Shown here one piece after another: positions 51,253-60,550 of a stretch of DNA of 64,000 nucleotides. Under the pieces are notes generated by a model. It was not told where the DNA came from. It saw only the letters and a list, made by a program, of their open reading frames with translations, and ran no database searches. The position numbers and the translations under genes are program-made. The first letter of the stretch is position 1. Each line of letters starts with the position of its first letter. The DNA is from Oscillospiraceae bacterium (GTDB lineage Bacteria; Bacillota; Clostridia; Oscillospirales; Ruminococcaceae): the NCBI GenBank assembly GCA_029007985.1, contig JAQXIW010000017.1, positions 1-64,000 on the forward strand. Reading direction: 5' to 3'.

Positions 51253-52131
51253 ATGGTATACAGTATGACAGGCTACGGCAAGGGCAACGCTGTCCTTGAC
51301 GGCAAAGATATAACGGTTGAAATCAAAAGCGTAAACCACAGATATTTTGAATATTCTTCCAGAATGTCCAGGGCTTACCGGGCTTTTGACGACAAGATAA
51401 AAAAAGAACTTCAAACAAAAATACAGCGCGGCAAAGTTGAGGTCAGTCTCATGATAAGAAACGTCGACCAGCGGGATATGCGCATTGAGGCGGACACCGC
51501 ATTGGCAAAGAGCTATTACGACGCTCTGTGCGAAATTGCCCGGGCAACCGGCGCCGCAAACAACGTCGACGCGGTCGCTCTTTCAAAATATGACGGCGTT
51601 TTGACGCCCGTAAAGAACGAGGAGGACGCCGACAAGCTCTGGCGGGATATAAACAGCGTCTTGCACATTGCGATGGATGAATTTATCGCAATGAGGGCGG
51701 CAGAGGGCGAAAAATTGCGCCGGGATGTTCTTTCACGACTTGAAACAGTGGAAAAGATGGTTGAAAAAATCGAGCGCGACGCCCCGTTGAGAGTGGCAGA
51801 ATACCAGGATAAACTTTATAAAAAGCTGCAGACAATACTCGAGGACAAACAGATAGACGAGCGGAGAATACTGACCGAGGCGGCGATTTTTGCCGACAGA
51901 GTAGCTGTGGACGAGGAGACAATCAGACTGCATTCGCATATCGCTCAGTACAGAGCCATTCTCGATTCGGACGAAGCCCGGGGCAGAAAACTTGATTTTC
52001 TCACACAGGAGCTCAACCGAGAGACAAACACGATAGGCTCAAAGTCCAACGATTTGGGCATAACCAACACTGTTGTGCGGATTAAAGCCGAAATCGAAAA
52101 AATCCGCGAGCAGATTCAGAACATAGAATAA
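51253..52131 (+). CDS. yicC: YicC-family endoribonuclease
   Basis: 292 residues. It starts MVYSMTGYGKGNAVLDGKDITVEIKSVNHRYFE and ends FLTQELNRETNTIGSKSNDLGITNTVVRIKAEIEKIREQIQNIE, the DUF1732 signature. YicC/YloC proteins are metal-dependent endoribonucleases; in E. coli YicC affects the RyhB RNA. The ATG follows ACGGAGGA. First gene of the yicC-remA-gmk cluster shared with Bacillus. Confidence 0.95.
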   Translation: MVYSMTGYGKGNAVLDGKDITVEIKSVNHRYFEYSSRMSRAYRAFDDKIKKELQTKIQRGKVEVSLMIRNVDQRDMRIEADTALAKSYYDALCEIARATGAANNVDAVALSKYDGVLTPVKNEEDADKLWRDINSVLHIAMDEFIAMRAAEGEKLRRDVLSRLETVEKMVEKIERDAPLRVAEYQDKLYKKLQTILEDKQIDERRILTEAAIFADRVAVDEETIRLHSHIAQYRAILDSDEARGRKLDFLTQELNRETNTIGSKSNDLGITNTVVRIKAEIEKIREQIQNIE

Positions 52132-52142
52132 GGTGACGGCGC

Positions 52143-52409
52143 ATGGGTATGTTAAACATCGGCTTTCAAAGCATGATAAATTCCGACAGGGTTATGGCTG
52201 CATTGAGCCCGGATTCTGCCCCTGTCAAAAGAATGATAACGAAGGCAAAACAGGACAAAACCCTGATTGACGCATCATTCGGCAGAAAAACAAAAACCGT
52301 ACTTGTCACCGATACCAACCAGCTTATACTCTGCGCTTTTTCGGCAGAGAGAATATTCGGCACAAGTGAAAAAAGTCTGATAAATTTTATGGAGGATGAA
52401 GATGAGTGA
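52143..52409 (+). CDS. remA: RemA/DUF370 regulatory protein
   Basis: 88 residues with LNIGFQSMINSDRVMAALSPDSAPVKRMITKAK and TVLVTDTNQLILCAFSAERI. In Bacillus RemA is an octameric DNA-binding activator of biofilm-matrix and osmoprotection genes. The ATG at 52143 or 52149 could be used; AAGGTGA upstream favours the first. Its 3' end overlaps gmk by eight bases. Confidence 0.94.
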   Translation: MGMLNIGFQSMINSDRVMAALSPDSAPVKRMITKAKQDKTLIDASFGRKTKTVLVTDTNQLILCAFSAERIFGTSEKSLINFMEDEDE

Positions 52410-52968
52410 CATCGGCAAAAGTCTTATAGTGGTATCGGGCCCGTCAGGCTGCGGCAAAGATACCGTAGTTAAACACATTCTCGAAACAGACGACAGATTT
52501 GTTCTGTCCGTTTCCGCAACAACAAGGGCAAAAAGGCCTTACGAAAAAGACGGCGTAGACTATATTTTCCTGACAAAACAGCAGTTTATCGACGGCATTT
52601 CAAATGGCGATTTCTTGGAACACACCCTTTATTGCGACAACTATTACGGCACCCTCAAAAAACAGATTGAGGACAAGGTCGCCGACGGCAAAATTGTCGT
52701 GCTCGTAATCGAGGTCGAGGGCGCACGGAATGTCAAAAAGGTATACCCGGATTCTCTTACTGTTTTCATTGCTCCTCCGTCGCTTGAAGAACTGGAACGC
52801 CGCCTCAGAAGCAGAAACACAGAGGACGAAACCACGATAAAACAGCGCCTGTTCAAAGCCAATGAGGAGCTCGGTTTTAAGTCCAGCTATGACTACATAG
52901 TGGAAAACAACTATGTGGAGCAGTGCGCACAATCTATCATAAGGATTTACGATAGCAACAATAAATAA
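52402..52968 (+). CDS. gmk: Guanylate kinase
   Basis: 188 residues. It has P-loop VVSGPSGCGKDTVVKHI, SATTRAKRPYEKDGVDYIF for GMP binding, and IEVEGARNVKK. It phosphorylates GMP to GDP. I use the ATG at 52402, six bases after GGAGG; the ORF-track ATG at 52396 abuts that sequence. rpoZ and coaBC, which normally follow, are missing, and priA begins 21 bases downstream. Confidence 0.96.
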   Translation: MSDIGKSLIVVSGPSGCGKDTVVKHILETDDRFVLSVSATTRAKRPYEKDGVDYIFLTKQQFIDGISNGDFLEHTLYCDNYYGTLKKQIEDKVADGKIVVLVIEVEGARNVKKVYPDSLTVFIAPPSLEELERRLRSRNTEDETTIKQRLFKANEELGFKSSYDYIVENNYVEQCAQSIIRIYDSNNK

Positions 52969-52989
52969 AAATGTTAGGAGGTGGCTATA

Positions 52990-55218
52990 TTGCTTACGGC
53001 CGGTGTTGCGGTAGATAAAGCCACCCTTGATTTTGACCGCATTTTCACTTATGCGGTGCCGCCGCAGTTTGAGAGCAAGGTAAAAAAAGGCTCTATTGCG
53101 GCCGTGCCTTTCGGCAGGGGCAACACGGTTAGGATAGGTATTGTCCTGTCGGTGTCCGAAACGGAAGACACGGGAAAATTAAAATATATTTCGGATTTGA
53201 AAAACGAAGACGCCGTAATCACCGATTACGCCATGTCTTTAATAACCTATTTGAAAGAAAACACTTTCTGCACATGGTATGAGGCCGTCAGGACGGTCAT
53301 CCCCTACGGCGCGCTTTACAAAGTAAAAGACGGCCTTTTGTCAAAACAGCTCACAAGATATACCGAAAACTACTATCGGGCAAAAGACGGCTTTGACGAG
53401 TCGCTTTTGAAGACGGAAAAGCAAAACCTGGTTTTTTCTTTACTTAAAAGCGGCGAATACACGGAAAAAGAAATATCCCGGCTGATCGGCACCACAAAAT
53501 CCGTGATAGAGGGCTTAGTGAAAAAAGGCGCTGTGTCCGTCGCCGAAAAAGACAAAACAGCCTCTGCATACCGGAACATCAAAAAGTGCAAAGACGAGGT
53601 TAATCTGTCTCGGCGGCAACAGGCGGTGTACAGAGAAATATCCGATTGCAATGATTCAAAACCTCACCTTTTGCACGGGGTCACATCATCCGGCAAAAGT
53701 ATGATATTCATAAAACTCATAAAAGATGTTTTGGAAAGCGGCGGCAGCGCAATGGTTTTAGTGCCGGAAATATCCTTGACGCCGCAAATGGTCAGACTTT
53801 TGAAAGAGTATTTCGGCGACACCGTCAGCGTTATACATTCAAGGCTGTCCCCGACGGAGAGACTATTGCAATACAACGCCGCCCTAAACGGCACGGCAAG
53901 AGTGGCGGTGGGTACGAGGAGCGCCGTTTTTACCCCTTTGCAAAACCTTTCGCTGATAATAATTGACGAAGAGCACGAAAAGACATACAAGAGCGAATCC
54001 GCGCCGAGATACAGCGCGGTCAGAGTGGCGCGGCAAATATCAAAAATGACCGGCGCAAAGCTATTGCTGTCCAGCGCCACGCCGAGTATTGAGAGCTATT
54101 ATTTGGCAAAATCAGGCTACTATCACCTGCATACCCTCAGCCAAAGATACGCCGATATGCCTCTGCCGTCTGTCGAAATAATAGATATGTCGCGGCAGAC
54201 CTTGGCGGGCGATACCGGGCCGGTGTCGTCGGTGGTGCTCAAATACATTGCCGAAAGCATAGCCGATTCAAAACAGAGCATTGTTTTGATAAACAGGCGC
54301 GGCTACACGACGGTGGGCATCTGCAAAGACTGTAAAAAGACGTTACAGTGTCGGCGGTGTTCGGTTAACCTTGTGCGCCACAAACACAAAAATAAACTCA
54401 TGTGCCACTACTGCGGCAGAACATACCCGATAACAGACACCTGCCCCGACTGCGGCGGTGAGATTGTCTATTCCGGTTTCGGCACTCAGAGAATTGAAGA
54501 ATACATTCAACGGGCTATACCGTCGGCAAGGATACTCAGAATGGACGCCGACTCGACGGGGCGGGCAGATTCCCACGAGAAAATGCTTGAAGCCTTTGCA
54601 AAAAAAGAGTATGATATTTTGATAGGCACGCAGATGGTGGCAAAAGGGCTGGACTTTGAGGATGTAAATTTGGTTTGCGTTTTGGGTATAGACGCAATGA
54701 TAAACGCCCCGGGCTACAATTCAAACGAGCAGGCGTTCAATCTTATCACCCAGGTGATAGGCAGACGGGGCAGACATTCGCAAAACGCAAAAGCCGTCAT
54801 TCAGACCTACGACGCCCAAAATAAGATAATAAATATGGCGGCGGCTCAAAACTACGCCGAATATTTCAATGAGGAAATATCTTATCGAAAGCTCAATTTG
54901 TATCCGCCGTACTGTACCGTGGTACAGGTGGCTTTCACACACGCCAATGAGACGGTGTGCGAAAGGGATTCGCGCGCCTATCTCGAGATAATGAAAACCG
55001 TTTCAAAAGAATACGGCGACAAAGTGCCGCTGGTGGTGCTGGGACCCGTGCCTTTTGACATTGCTCTGGCAAACGGCATGTACAGATACCGCTTGACAAT
55101 AAAGTGCAAAAACAACGCCCTTTTCAGAGAGTACCTCAACAGGACAATACAGTGTTATTTACAGGACAGAGACAATAAGTCCTCTGTCTATGTCAACATA
55201 AATCCGATTCGGGAATAA
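52990..55218 (+). CDS. priA: Primosomal protein N' (PriA helicase)
   Basis: 742 residues. The N-terminal DNA-binding part has AGVAVDKATLDFDRIFTYAVP. Helicase motifs are GVTSSGKS (Walker A) and IIDEEHEKTYK (DEEH). The zinc insertion has eight Cys (CKDCKKTLQCRRC to CHYCGRTYPITDTCPDC), and GFGTQRIEE follows. PriA restarts replication at collapsed forks. I choose TTG at 52990, seven bases after AGGAGG; the ORF-track GTG at 52981 overlaps that sequence. Confidence 0.95.
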   Translation: MLTAGVAVDKATLDFDRIFTYAVPPQFESKVKKGSIAAVPFGRGNTVRIGIVLSVSETEDTGKLKYISDLKNEDAVITDYAMSLITYLKENTFCTWYEAVRTVIPYGALYKVKDGLLSKQLTRYTENYYRAKDGFDESLLKTEKQNLVFSLLKSGEYTEKEISRLIGTTKSVIEGLVKKGAVSVAEKDKTASAYRNIKKCKDEVNLSRRQQAVYREISDCNDSKPHLLHGVTSSGKSMIFIKLIKDVLESGGSAMVLVPEISLTPQMVRLLKEYFGDTVSVIHSRLSPTERLLQYNAALNGTARVAVGTRSAVFTPLQNLSLIIIDEEHEKTYKSESAPRYSAVRVARQISKMTGAKLLLSSATPSIESYYLAKSGYYHLHTLSQRYADMPLPSVEIIDMSRQTLAGDTGPVSSVVLKYIAESIADSKQSIVLINRRGYTTVGICKDCKKTLQCRRCSVNLVRHKHKNKLMCHYCGRTYPITDTCPDCGGEIVYSGFGTQRIEEYIQRAIPSARILRMDADSTGRADSHEKMLEAFAKKEYDILIGTQMVAKGLDFEDVNLVCVLGIDAMINAPGYNSNEQAFNLITQVIGRRGRHSQNAKAVIQTYDAQNKIINMAAAQNYAEYFNEEISYRKLNLYPPYCTVVQVAFTHANETVCERDSRAYLEIMKTVSKEYGDKVPLVVLGPVPFDIALANGMYRYRLTIKCKNNALFREYLNRTIQCYLQDRDNKSSVYVNINPIRE

Positions 55219-55229
55219 AGGAGATTAAA

Positions 55230-55763
55230 ATGGCAATAAGAAATATAGTAAAAGACGGCGACCCTATTCTCAAAAAGGTCTGCCGCCCGGTCACAAAATT
55301 TGACGAAAAGCTCGCCACACTTTTAGACGATATGGGCGAGACAATGATACAGGCTAACGGCCTCGGTCTTGCAGGCCCTCAGGTGGGTATGCTTAGACGA
55401 GTTTTTGTCGTGCTCGACGAATTTATCAACGAAAACGACGAGCCGGATTACGAAGTAATCGAATTCGTAAACCCGGAAATACTCGAAACAAGCGGTGATA
55501 TGGTTACCATTTGGGAGGGCTGTCTGTCTTTCCCGGAGAGAAACGGCGCAATAGCAAGACCTCGCTATGTCAAGGCAAGAGCTCAGGACAGAAACGGCGA
55601 GTGGTTTGAAATAGAAGCTGAAAATATGCTTGCCAGAGCCATTTTGCACGAAAACGACCATCTCAACGGCATCACGGTTTTGGACAACGCCAATGTATTT
55701 TACGAGGACTTGACCCCGGAGCAGAGAAAGAAAGTACACATTGACAGCTACGACGAGGAATAA
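55230..55763 (+). CDS. def: Peptide deformylase
   Basis: 177 residues. Motif I reads GLGLAGPQVG, where most enzymes have GxGLAAPQ, so one Ala is Gly. Motif II is EGCLSFPE and motif III HENDHLNG with the HExxH metal ligands. It removes the formyl group from nascent chains before map acts. The ATG follows AAGGAGA. Its stop overlaps the fmt start (TAATG). Confidence 0.96.
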   Translation: MAIRNIVKDGDPILKKVCRPVTKFDEKLATLLDDMGETMIQANGLGLAGPQVGMLRRVFVVLDEFINENDEPDYEVIEFVNPEILETSGDMVTIWEGCLSFPERNGAIARPRYVKARAQDRNGEWFEIEAENMLARAILHENDHLNGITVLDNANVFYEDLTPEQRKKVHIDSYDEE

Positions 55764-56692
55764 TGGACAAAAAGAACGCAAGATTGATTTTTATGGGTAC
55801 GCCCGACATAGCTCGGGATTGCCTTTCACAGCTCATTGAGGACGGCTACAACATCACAGCCGTTTTCACGAGAGAGGATAAACCCGTCGGCAGAAAGCAA
55901 ATTATGACTGCGCCGCCGGTAAAAACAGTCGCTTTGGACCACGGTATACCGGTTTATCAGCCGAAAACTCTAAAGGGCGAGACCGGCGACATAATTAAAG
56001 GTTTACAGCCGGATTTGATAGCGGTTGTTGCCTACGGCAGAATTTTGCCGGCGAATGTGATAGAGATGCCGACCTGCGGCTGTCTGAATCTTCATGTCTC
56101 TTTGCTGCCTAAATACAGAGGGGCGGCGCCGATTCAGTGGGCGGTCATTAACGGCGATAACCAAACCGGCGTCACCGTAATGCACATTAACGAGGGGCTG
56201 GACACAGGCGACATCATCGATGTTTTGCCTGTTGAGATAGACGACGACGAGACCGCCGATGAACTTTTTGCAGATGTCGCCGAAAAGGGCAAAGTATTCT
56301 TTTCAAAAGTCATAGAGAAGGTGCTGTCCGGCAACTACACGAGAACCCCTCAGGACGATTCAAAAGCCACTTTTGCCCCGCCGCTGACAAAAGAGATGTC
56401 GAGATTTGAGCTTTCCGACGATGTGAATGTTGTATACAACAAAATCCGCGGTCAAAACCCGTGGCCGGGTACGGACTTTCTCTGCGACGGCAAAAAAGTT
56501 AAAGTTATAAAAGCGAGAAAATCCGCAAAAAGCGGCAAACCGGGCGAAATTCTGTCGCTCAAACCGCTGACGGTTTCACTTTCCGGCGGCTCCGTAGAGA
56601 TGCTGACCGTACAGCCGGAGGGCTCAAAAGCCATGGACGGCACGGCTTGGGCTCGGGGCAGAAGGTTCAAAATCGGCGATATTATAAAATAA
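55763..56692 (+). CDS. fmt: Methionyl-tRNA formyltransferase
   Basis: 309 residues. The formyltransferase core has LIFMGTPDIARDCL, NLHVSLLPKYRGAAPIQWAVINGD (catalytic Asn-His) and VTVMHINEGLDTGDI. The C-terminal domain includes VYNKIRGQNPWPG. It formylates initiator Met-tRNA. One-base overlap with def couples the opposing activities. Confidence 0.97.
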   Translation: MDKKNARLIFMGTPDIARDCLSQLIEDGYNITAVFTREDKPVGRKQIMTAPPVKTVALDHGIPVYQPKTLKGETGDIIKGLQPDLIAVVAYGRILPANVIEMPTCGCLNLHVSLLPKYRGAAPIQWAVINGDNQTGVTVMHINEGLDTGDIIDVLPVEIDDDETADELFADVAEKGKVFFSKVIEKVLSGNYTRTPQDDSKATFAPPLTKEMSRFELSDDVNVVYNKIRGQNPWPGTDFLCDGKKVKVIKARKSAKSGKPGEILSLKPLTVSLSGGSVEMLTVQPEGSKAMDGTAWARGRRFKIGDIIK

Positions 56693-56782
56693 TTTACACC
56701 GATATTTTACCGAATTATCAAATATTGCCTGTATGATATTTATTGTGTACAAATAAATATACACACAAAGGAGATATAATTT

Positions 56783-57454
56783 ATGTATTATCTTATACTT
56801 GTTTTGCCTGCAATGCTTTTTGCCATGTGGGCGAATGCAAAGGTAAACTCGACATACAGAGAATATTCAAAAGTCACCACTTACAGCAGAATGACCGGCT
56901 ATGAGGCCGCCCGCCGAATACTCGACGCAAACGGCTTGAGAAATGTGGCCATTGAGCATGTCAGGGGCGAACTCACCGACCACTACGACCCGCGCACCAA
57001 TGTTTTGAGACTTTCCGACGGTGTATATTATTCGGATTCCGTAGCCGCAATAGGCGTTGCCGCCCACGAATCCGGCCACGCGGTACAGTACCGGCAGGAC
57101 TATTTGCCGGTAAAAATCAGGACGGCTATTTTGCCTGTCTGCAATTTCGGCTCACAGGCGGCATGGCCTATTATGATGGTGGGTCTTGTTTTGGGCAGCA
57201 TGAATCTTTTCAGATTCGGCATTTTGCTGTTCTCGATGATTGCCGTATTCCAGTTTGTCACTCTGCCGGTTGAATTTAACGCTTCCGACAGGGCAATGGC
57301 GGCTCTCGAAAGCTCCGGCGCGTTTACCGAGAGCGAATTGGACGGCGCACAAAATATGCTTTGGGCGGCCGGTATGACATATGTGGCGGCGCTTGCCGTT
57401 TCACTTGCAAACGTAATGAGACTTTTGCTTATTTCAAACAGGCGAAACAGATAA
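56783..57454 (+). CDS. yugP: YugP-type zinc metallopeptidase
   Basis: 223 residues, a membrane protease of the Zn_peptidase_2 family. It has an N-terminal helix, HYDPRTNVLRLSDGVYYSDSVAAIGVAAHESGHAVQY with the HExxH zinc site, and three later helices. EFNASDRAM supplies the third-ligand region. Substrate is unknown. In Clostridia it usually sits between fmt and rsmB, as here. The ATG follows AAAGGAGA after a 90-nt gap in which I see no clear promoter or terminator. Confidence 0.93.
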   Translation: MYYLILVLPAMLFAMWANAKVNSTYREYSKVTTYSRMTGYEAARRILDANGLRNVAIEHVRGELTDHYDPRTNVLRLSDGVYYSDSVAAIGVAAHESGHAVQYRQDYLPVKIRTAILPVCNFGSQAAWPIMMVGLVLGSMNLFRFGILLFSMIAVFQFVTLPVEFNASDRAMAALESSGAFTESELDGAQNMLWAAGMTYVAALAVSLANVMRLLLISNRRNR

Positions 57455-57467
57455 AATTTGAGGTTTT

Positions 57468-58784
57468 ATGCCACAGGATTTACAGAGAAAAACAATCGTA
57501 GATGGTCTGTTAAAAGTGGAAAAGTCAGGGTTTTCAAACCTTGTCCTGTCGTCGATGCTGTCGGACTCAAGACTCACGCGGCAGGATAAAGACTTTATCA
57601 CAACGGTATTCTACGGCACATTAGAGAGAAAAATAACATTAAACGCCATATTGCAAAATTTCATATCAAAGCCTCTGAATAAACTCGATAAAGAAATTGT
57701 CGCGATTATGCAGTCGGGTTTGTATCAGATACTGTATATGGATTCGGTGCCGCGGTATGCGGCGATAAACCAAGCCGTCGGGCTGTGTTCTTCATTCAAA
57801 AAGACCAGCGCCAAGGGCTTGGTTAATGCTGTTTTAAGGAAAGCGGAAAAATTCGATATAAACAGCTTAAAATTCAAAAGCGAGGCGGACAGGCTGTCGA
57901 CGGTCTATTCGGTGAGCAGAGAAATCGTCGACATAATTTTGAGAGATTACCCGGAAAGACGGGAAGAAATTCTCAAAGGCCTTTTCACCCGACCTCTTTT
58001 GACAGTCAATATCAACACGAATAAAATATCCCTGTCGGATTACGAAAAGCTGCTTGAAAAAAACGGCATTTCATACAGAGAAATGCCGGCAAGACACTCG
58101 CTGGAAATACAGTCCGGCGGCAGCATTACGAATTTACCCGGTTTTGCCGAGGGTTACTTTTTCGTACAGGGCGTGACCTCGACATTTGCCGTTCAGTCGG
58201 CAAAAATAAAACAAGGCGACAGCGTGCTGGATTTGTGCGCCGCACCGGGCGGCAAAACCTTTGCGGCGGCCGTGGAGCTGGGCGGCACGGGCTCGATTGT
58301 TTCCTGTGACCCTAACGAGAGCAGGCTGAAACTTATCAGAGACGGCGCGGAAAGACTCGGCTTTTCAAATGTAACAACCCGGCAAAATTTGGGGCAGATT
58401 TACAGTGAAAAATTTGTCGGCAAAGACACGGTTATATGCGATGTGCCTTGCTCGGGGATAGGAATTATCCCGAAAAAACCGGATTTGAGATACAAAAAAT
58501 TAGACGATATAGACGGTCTTGTGCGTCTGCAATACGATATACTGTGCACTGCGGCAAGATATGTGAAAACCGGCGGCAGAATCGTATATTCAACATGCAC
58601 GGTGAACAAAGACGAAAACGAAAGGCAGATTGCAAAATTCCTGTCTTCACACGATAATTTTGCGATTGTCAGACAAACCGATATACCGGACGGGGCAATT
58701 ATAAATGACGAAACGGTTACATTTTTGCCTTCTCACCCGGTCTGTGACGGTTTTTTTATAGCAGTATTGGAGAAAATGTGGTAA
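57468..58784 (+). CDS. rsmB: 16S rRNA m5C967 methyltransferase RsmB
   Basis: 438 residues. An N-terminal NusB-like RNA-binding domain (1-140) includes LDKEIVAIMQSGLYQILYMDSVPRYAAINQAV. The SAM domain has VLDLCAAPGGKTFAAA, the CDVPCSGIGIIPKKPDLRY motif IV with Cys, and YSTCTVNKDENERQI with the catalytic Cys of motif VI. Start 14 bases after yugP behind TTTGAGG. Confidence 0.96.
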   Translation: MPQDLQRKTIVDGLLKVEKSGFSNLVLSSMLSDSRLTRQDKDFITTVFYGTLERKITLNAILQNFISKPLNKLDKEIVAIMQSGLYQILYMDSVPRYAAINQAVGLCSSFKKTSAKGLVNAVLRKAEKFDINSLKFKSEADRLSTVYSVSREIVDIILRDYPERREEILKGLFTRPLLTVNINTNKISLSDYEKLLEKNGISYREMPARHSLEIQSGGSITNLPGFAEGYFFVQGVTSTFAVQSAKIKQGDSVLDLCAAPGGKTFAAAVELGGTGSIVSCDPNESRLKLIRDGAERLGFSNVTTRQNLGQIYSEKFVGKDTVICDVPCSGIGIIPKKPDLRYKKLDDIDGLVRLQYDILCTAARYVKTGGRIVYSTCTVNKDENERQIAKFLSSHDNFAIVRQTDIPDGAIINDETVTFLPSHPVCDGFFIAVLEKMW

Positions 58785-58785
58785 A

Positions 58786-59811
58786 ATGGCTAAAATAGAC
58801 ATAAACAGCCTTGAACTGAACGAACTGAAAGAATATATAATGTCATTGGGCGAAAAACCTTTTGTCGCAAAGCAGATTTACTCGTGGCTTCATGTAAAAA
58901 ATGCCGAGAGCTTTGACGAGATGACAAATGTCTCAAAGGCTCTGAGGGCGACTCTCGGTGAAAACTGCGCTGTCACAACGCTGTCCGTCAGAAAAAAACA
59001 GGTCTCAAAGGACGGCACAATAAAATATCTCTATCAGCTCGGCGACGGCAACTGCATCGAAACGGTTTTGATGAGATACGAACACGGCAACAGCATTTGC
59101 GTTTCCTCCCAGGTGGGTTGCAGAATGGGCTGCAAATTCTGCGCATCCACTCAGCACGGCAAGGTCAGAGACTTGACGACGGGCGAAATTCTGCGGCAGG
59201 TCTACAAGACCGAAAAGGACATCGGTGAGAGAATATCCAACATCGTTATGATGGGCATAGGCGAGCCGCTGGACAACTTTGACAACGCTACACGCTTTGT
59301 CAGAATGATTTCTTCACCGGACGGCAAAAACATCAGCCAAAGGAATATTTCACTGTCCACCTGCGGCATAGTGCCGAAAATTTATGAGCTTGCGGATATG
59401 AATCTGAACATAACCCTTTCGATTTCTCTGCACGCCACGACGACGGAACTTCGAAAAAAGACGATGCCGATAACAAACGCATACAGCGTGGAACAGCTCA
59501 TGCAGGCTTGCCGCGATTACACAAAAAAGACGGGCAGAAGAATTTCCTTTGAATACACCGTCATTCACGGCACAAACGACTCCGACGACGACGCACGCCG
59601 CCTCGCCGGTCTGCTTAAAGGTATGATAAGCCATGTCAATCTCATACCTCTTAATCCGGTCGACGGCTCGCCGTTTACCCGGTACGACGACAAAATTATT
59701 AAGATTTTCCAAAAAAAGTTGACAGATTTACATATAAATGCCACAATAAGACGCAGACTCGGCCAGGATATTTCCGCCGCCTGCGGACAACTTCGAAACG
59801 AGAACAGATAA
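58786..59811 (+). CDS. rlmN: Dual-specificity rRNA/tRNA m2A methyltransferase RlmN
   Basis: 341 residues, a radical-SAM enzyme. CRMGCKFC is the CxxxCxxC cluster site and GIGEPLDNFDN a family hallmark. CGQLRNE near the end includes the conserved Cys that takes the methyl group, with a second mechanistic Cys in LSTCGIVP. It methylates A2503 of 23S rRNA and A37 of some tRNAs. One base separates it from rsmB and one from prpC. Confidence 0.97.
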   Translation: MAKIDINSLELNELKEYIMSLGEKPFVAKQIYSWLHVKNAESFDEMTNVSKALRATLGENCAVTTLSVRKKQVSKDGTIKYLYQLGDGNCIETVLMRYEHGNSICVSSQVGCRMGCKFCASTQHGKVRDLTTGEILRQVYKTEKDIGERISNIVMMGIGEPLDNFDNATRFVRMISSPDGKNISQRNISLSTCGIVPKIYELADMNLNITLSISLHATTTELRKKTMPITNAYSVEQLMQACRDYTKKTGRRISFEYTVIHGTNDSDDDARRLAGLLKGMISHVNLIPLNPVDGSPFTRYDDKIIKIFQKKLTDLHINATIRRRLGQDISAACGQLRNENR

Positions 59812-59812
59812 A

Positions 59813-60535
59813 ATGAAAATTTCGGCGCGAACGGACAAAGGATATAAACGATCCGAAAACCAAGACAGATACATCGCCGGCAAACTTGCCAACGGTGTGT
59901 GTTTTGGCTTTGTTTGCGACGGTATGGGCGGCGCAAAGGGAGGCAGCGTGGCGGCGTCCATGCTCACGGAAATATTGGAGGGCTGCCTTTTTTCACAGAG
60001 CTCAAACAGGGCGATTGACATTGAAAAAGTCGCCGTCGATGCCATTGATTCGGCATGTCGGGAGATATATTCCAGAGCCTGCCTGGACGAAAGGCTGGGC
60101 GGAATGGGCACTACAATTTCCGGCGTCACCGTCAAAGACGGTCTGGCGACGGTCTACAATGTGGGCGACAGCCGAGTTTACATATCCAGAGACGGGATAT
60201 TGACTCAAATAACAGAGGACCATTCCGTTGTTCAGGAACTTTTCAACAGGGGCTCCATCACCGAGGAGGAAATGAACAACCACCCCAGAAAAAACCTGAT
60301 TACAAGGGCTGTCGGCGTAAAACACGATGTGGAGACCGACATCACCGAGGTGGCACTGAAAAAGGGCGACAGGCTGCTCTGTGCCTCCGACGGTTTGACC
60401 AACTTTATTTCAAAGGAGGATTTGAGCAGAATTATGTCCTGTCGGGACATTTATTCGGCGGCCGGCGAGTTGGTCGGCAAAGCTCTGCTCAACAATTCCA
60501 CCGATAATATTACGGCAGTAGTGCTGGAATACTAA
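59813..60535 (+). CDS. prpC: PP2C-family protein phosphatase (Stp/PrpC)
   Basis: 240 residues with the metal-binding motifs GYKRSENQDRY, FVCDGMGGAKGG, YNVGDSRVYI and STDNITAVVL. It is the partner of the PASTA kinase encoded 15 bases downstream, and reverses its Ser/Thr phosphorylation. The ATG follows the rlmN stop closely, so it is translated from a polycistronic mRNA. Confidence 0.96.
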   Translation: MKISARTDKGYKRSENQDRYIAGKLANGVCFGFVCDGMGGAKGGSVAASMLTEILEGCLFSQSSNRAIDIEKVAVDAIDSACREIYSRACLDERLGGMGTTISGVTVKDGLATVYNVGDSRVYISRDGILTQITEDHSVVQELFNRGSITEEEMNNHPRKNLITRAVGVKHDVETDITEVALKKGDRLLCASDGLTNFISKEDLSRIMSCRDIYSAAGELVGKALLNNSTDNITAVVLEY

Positions 60536-60550
60536 ACGAAAGGTAAAGAT

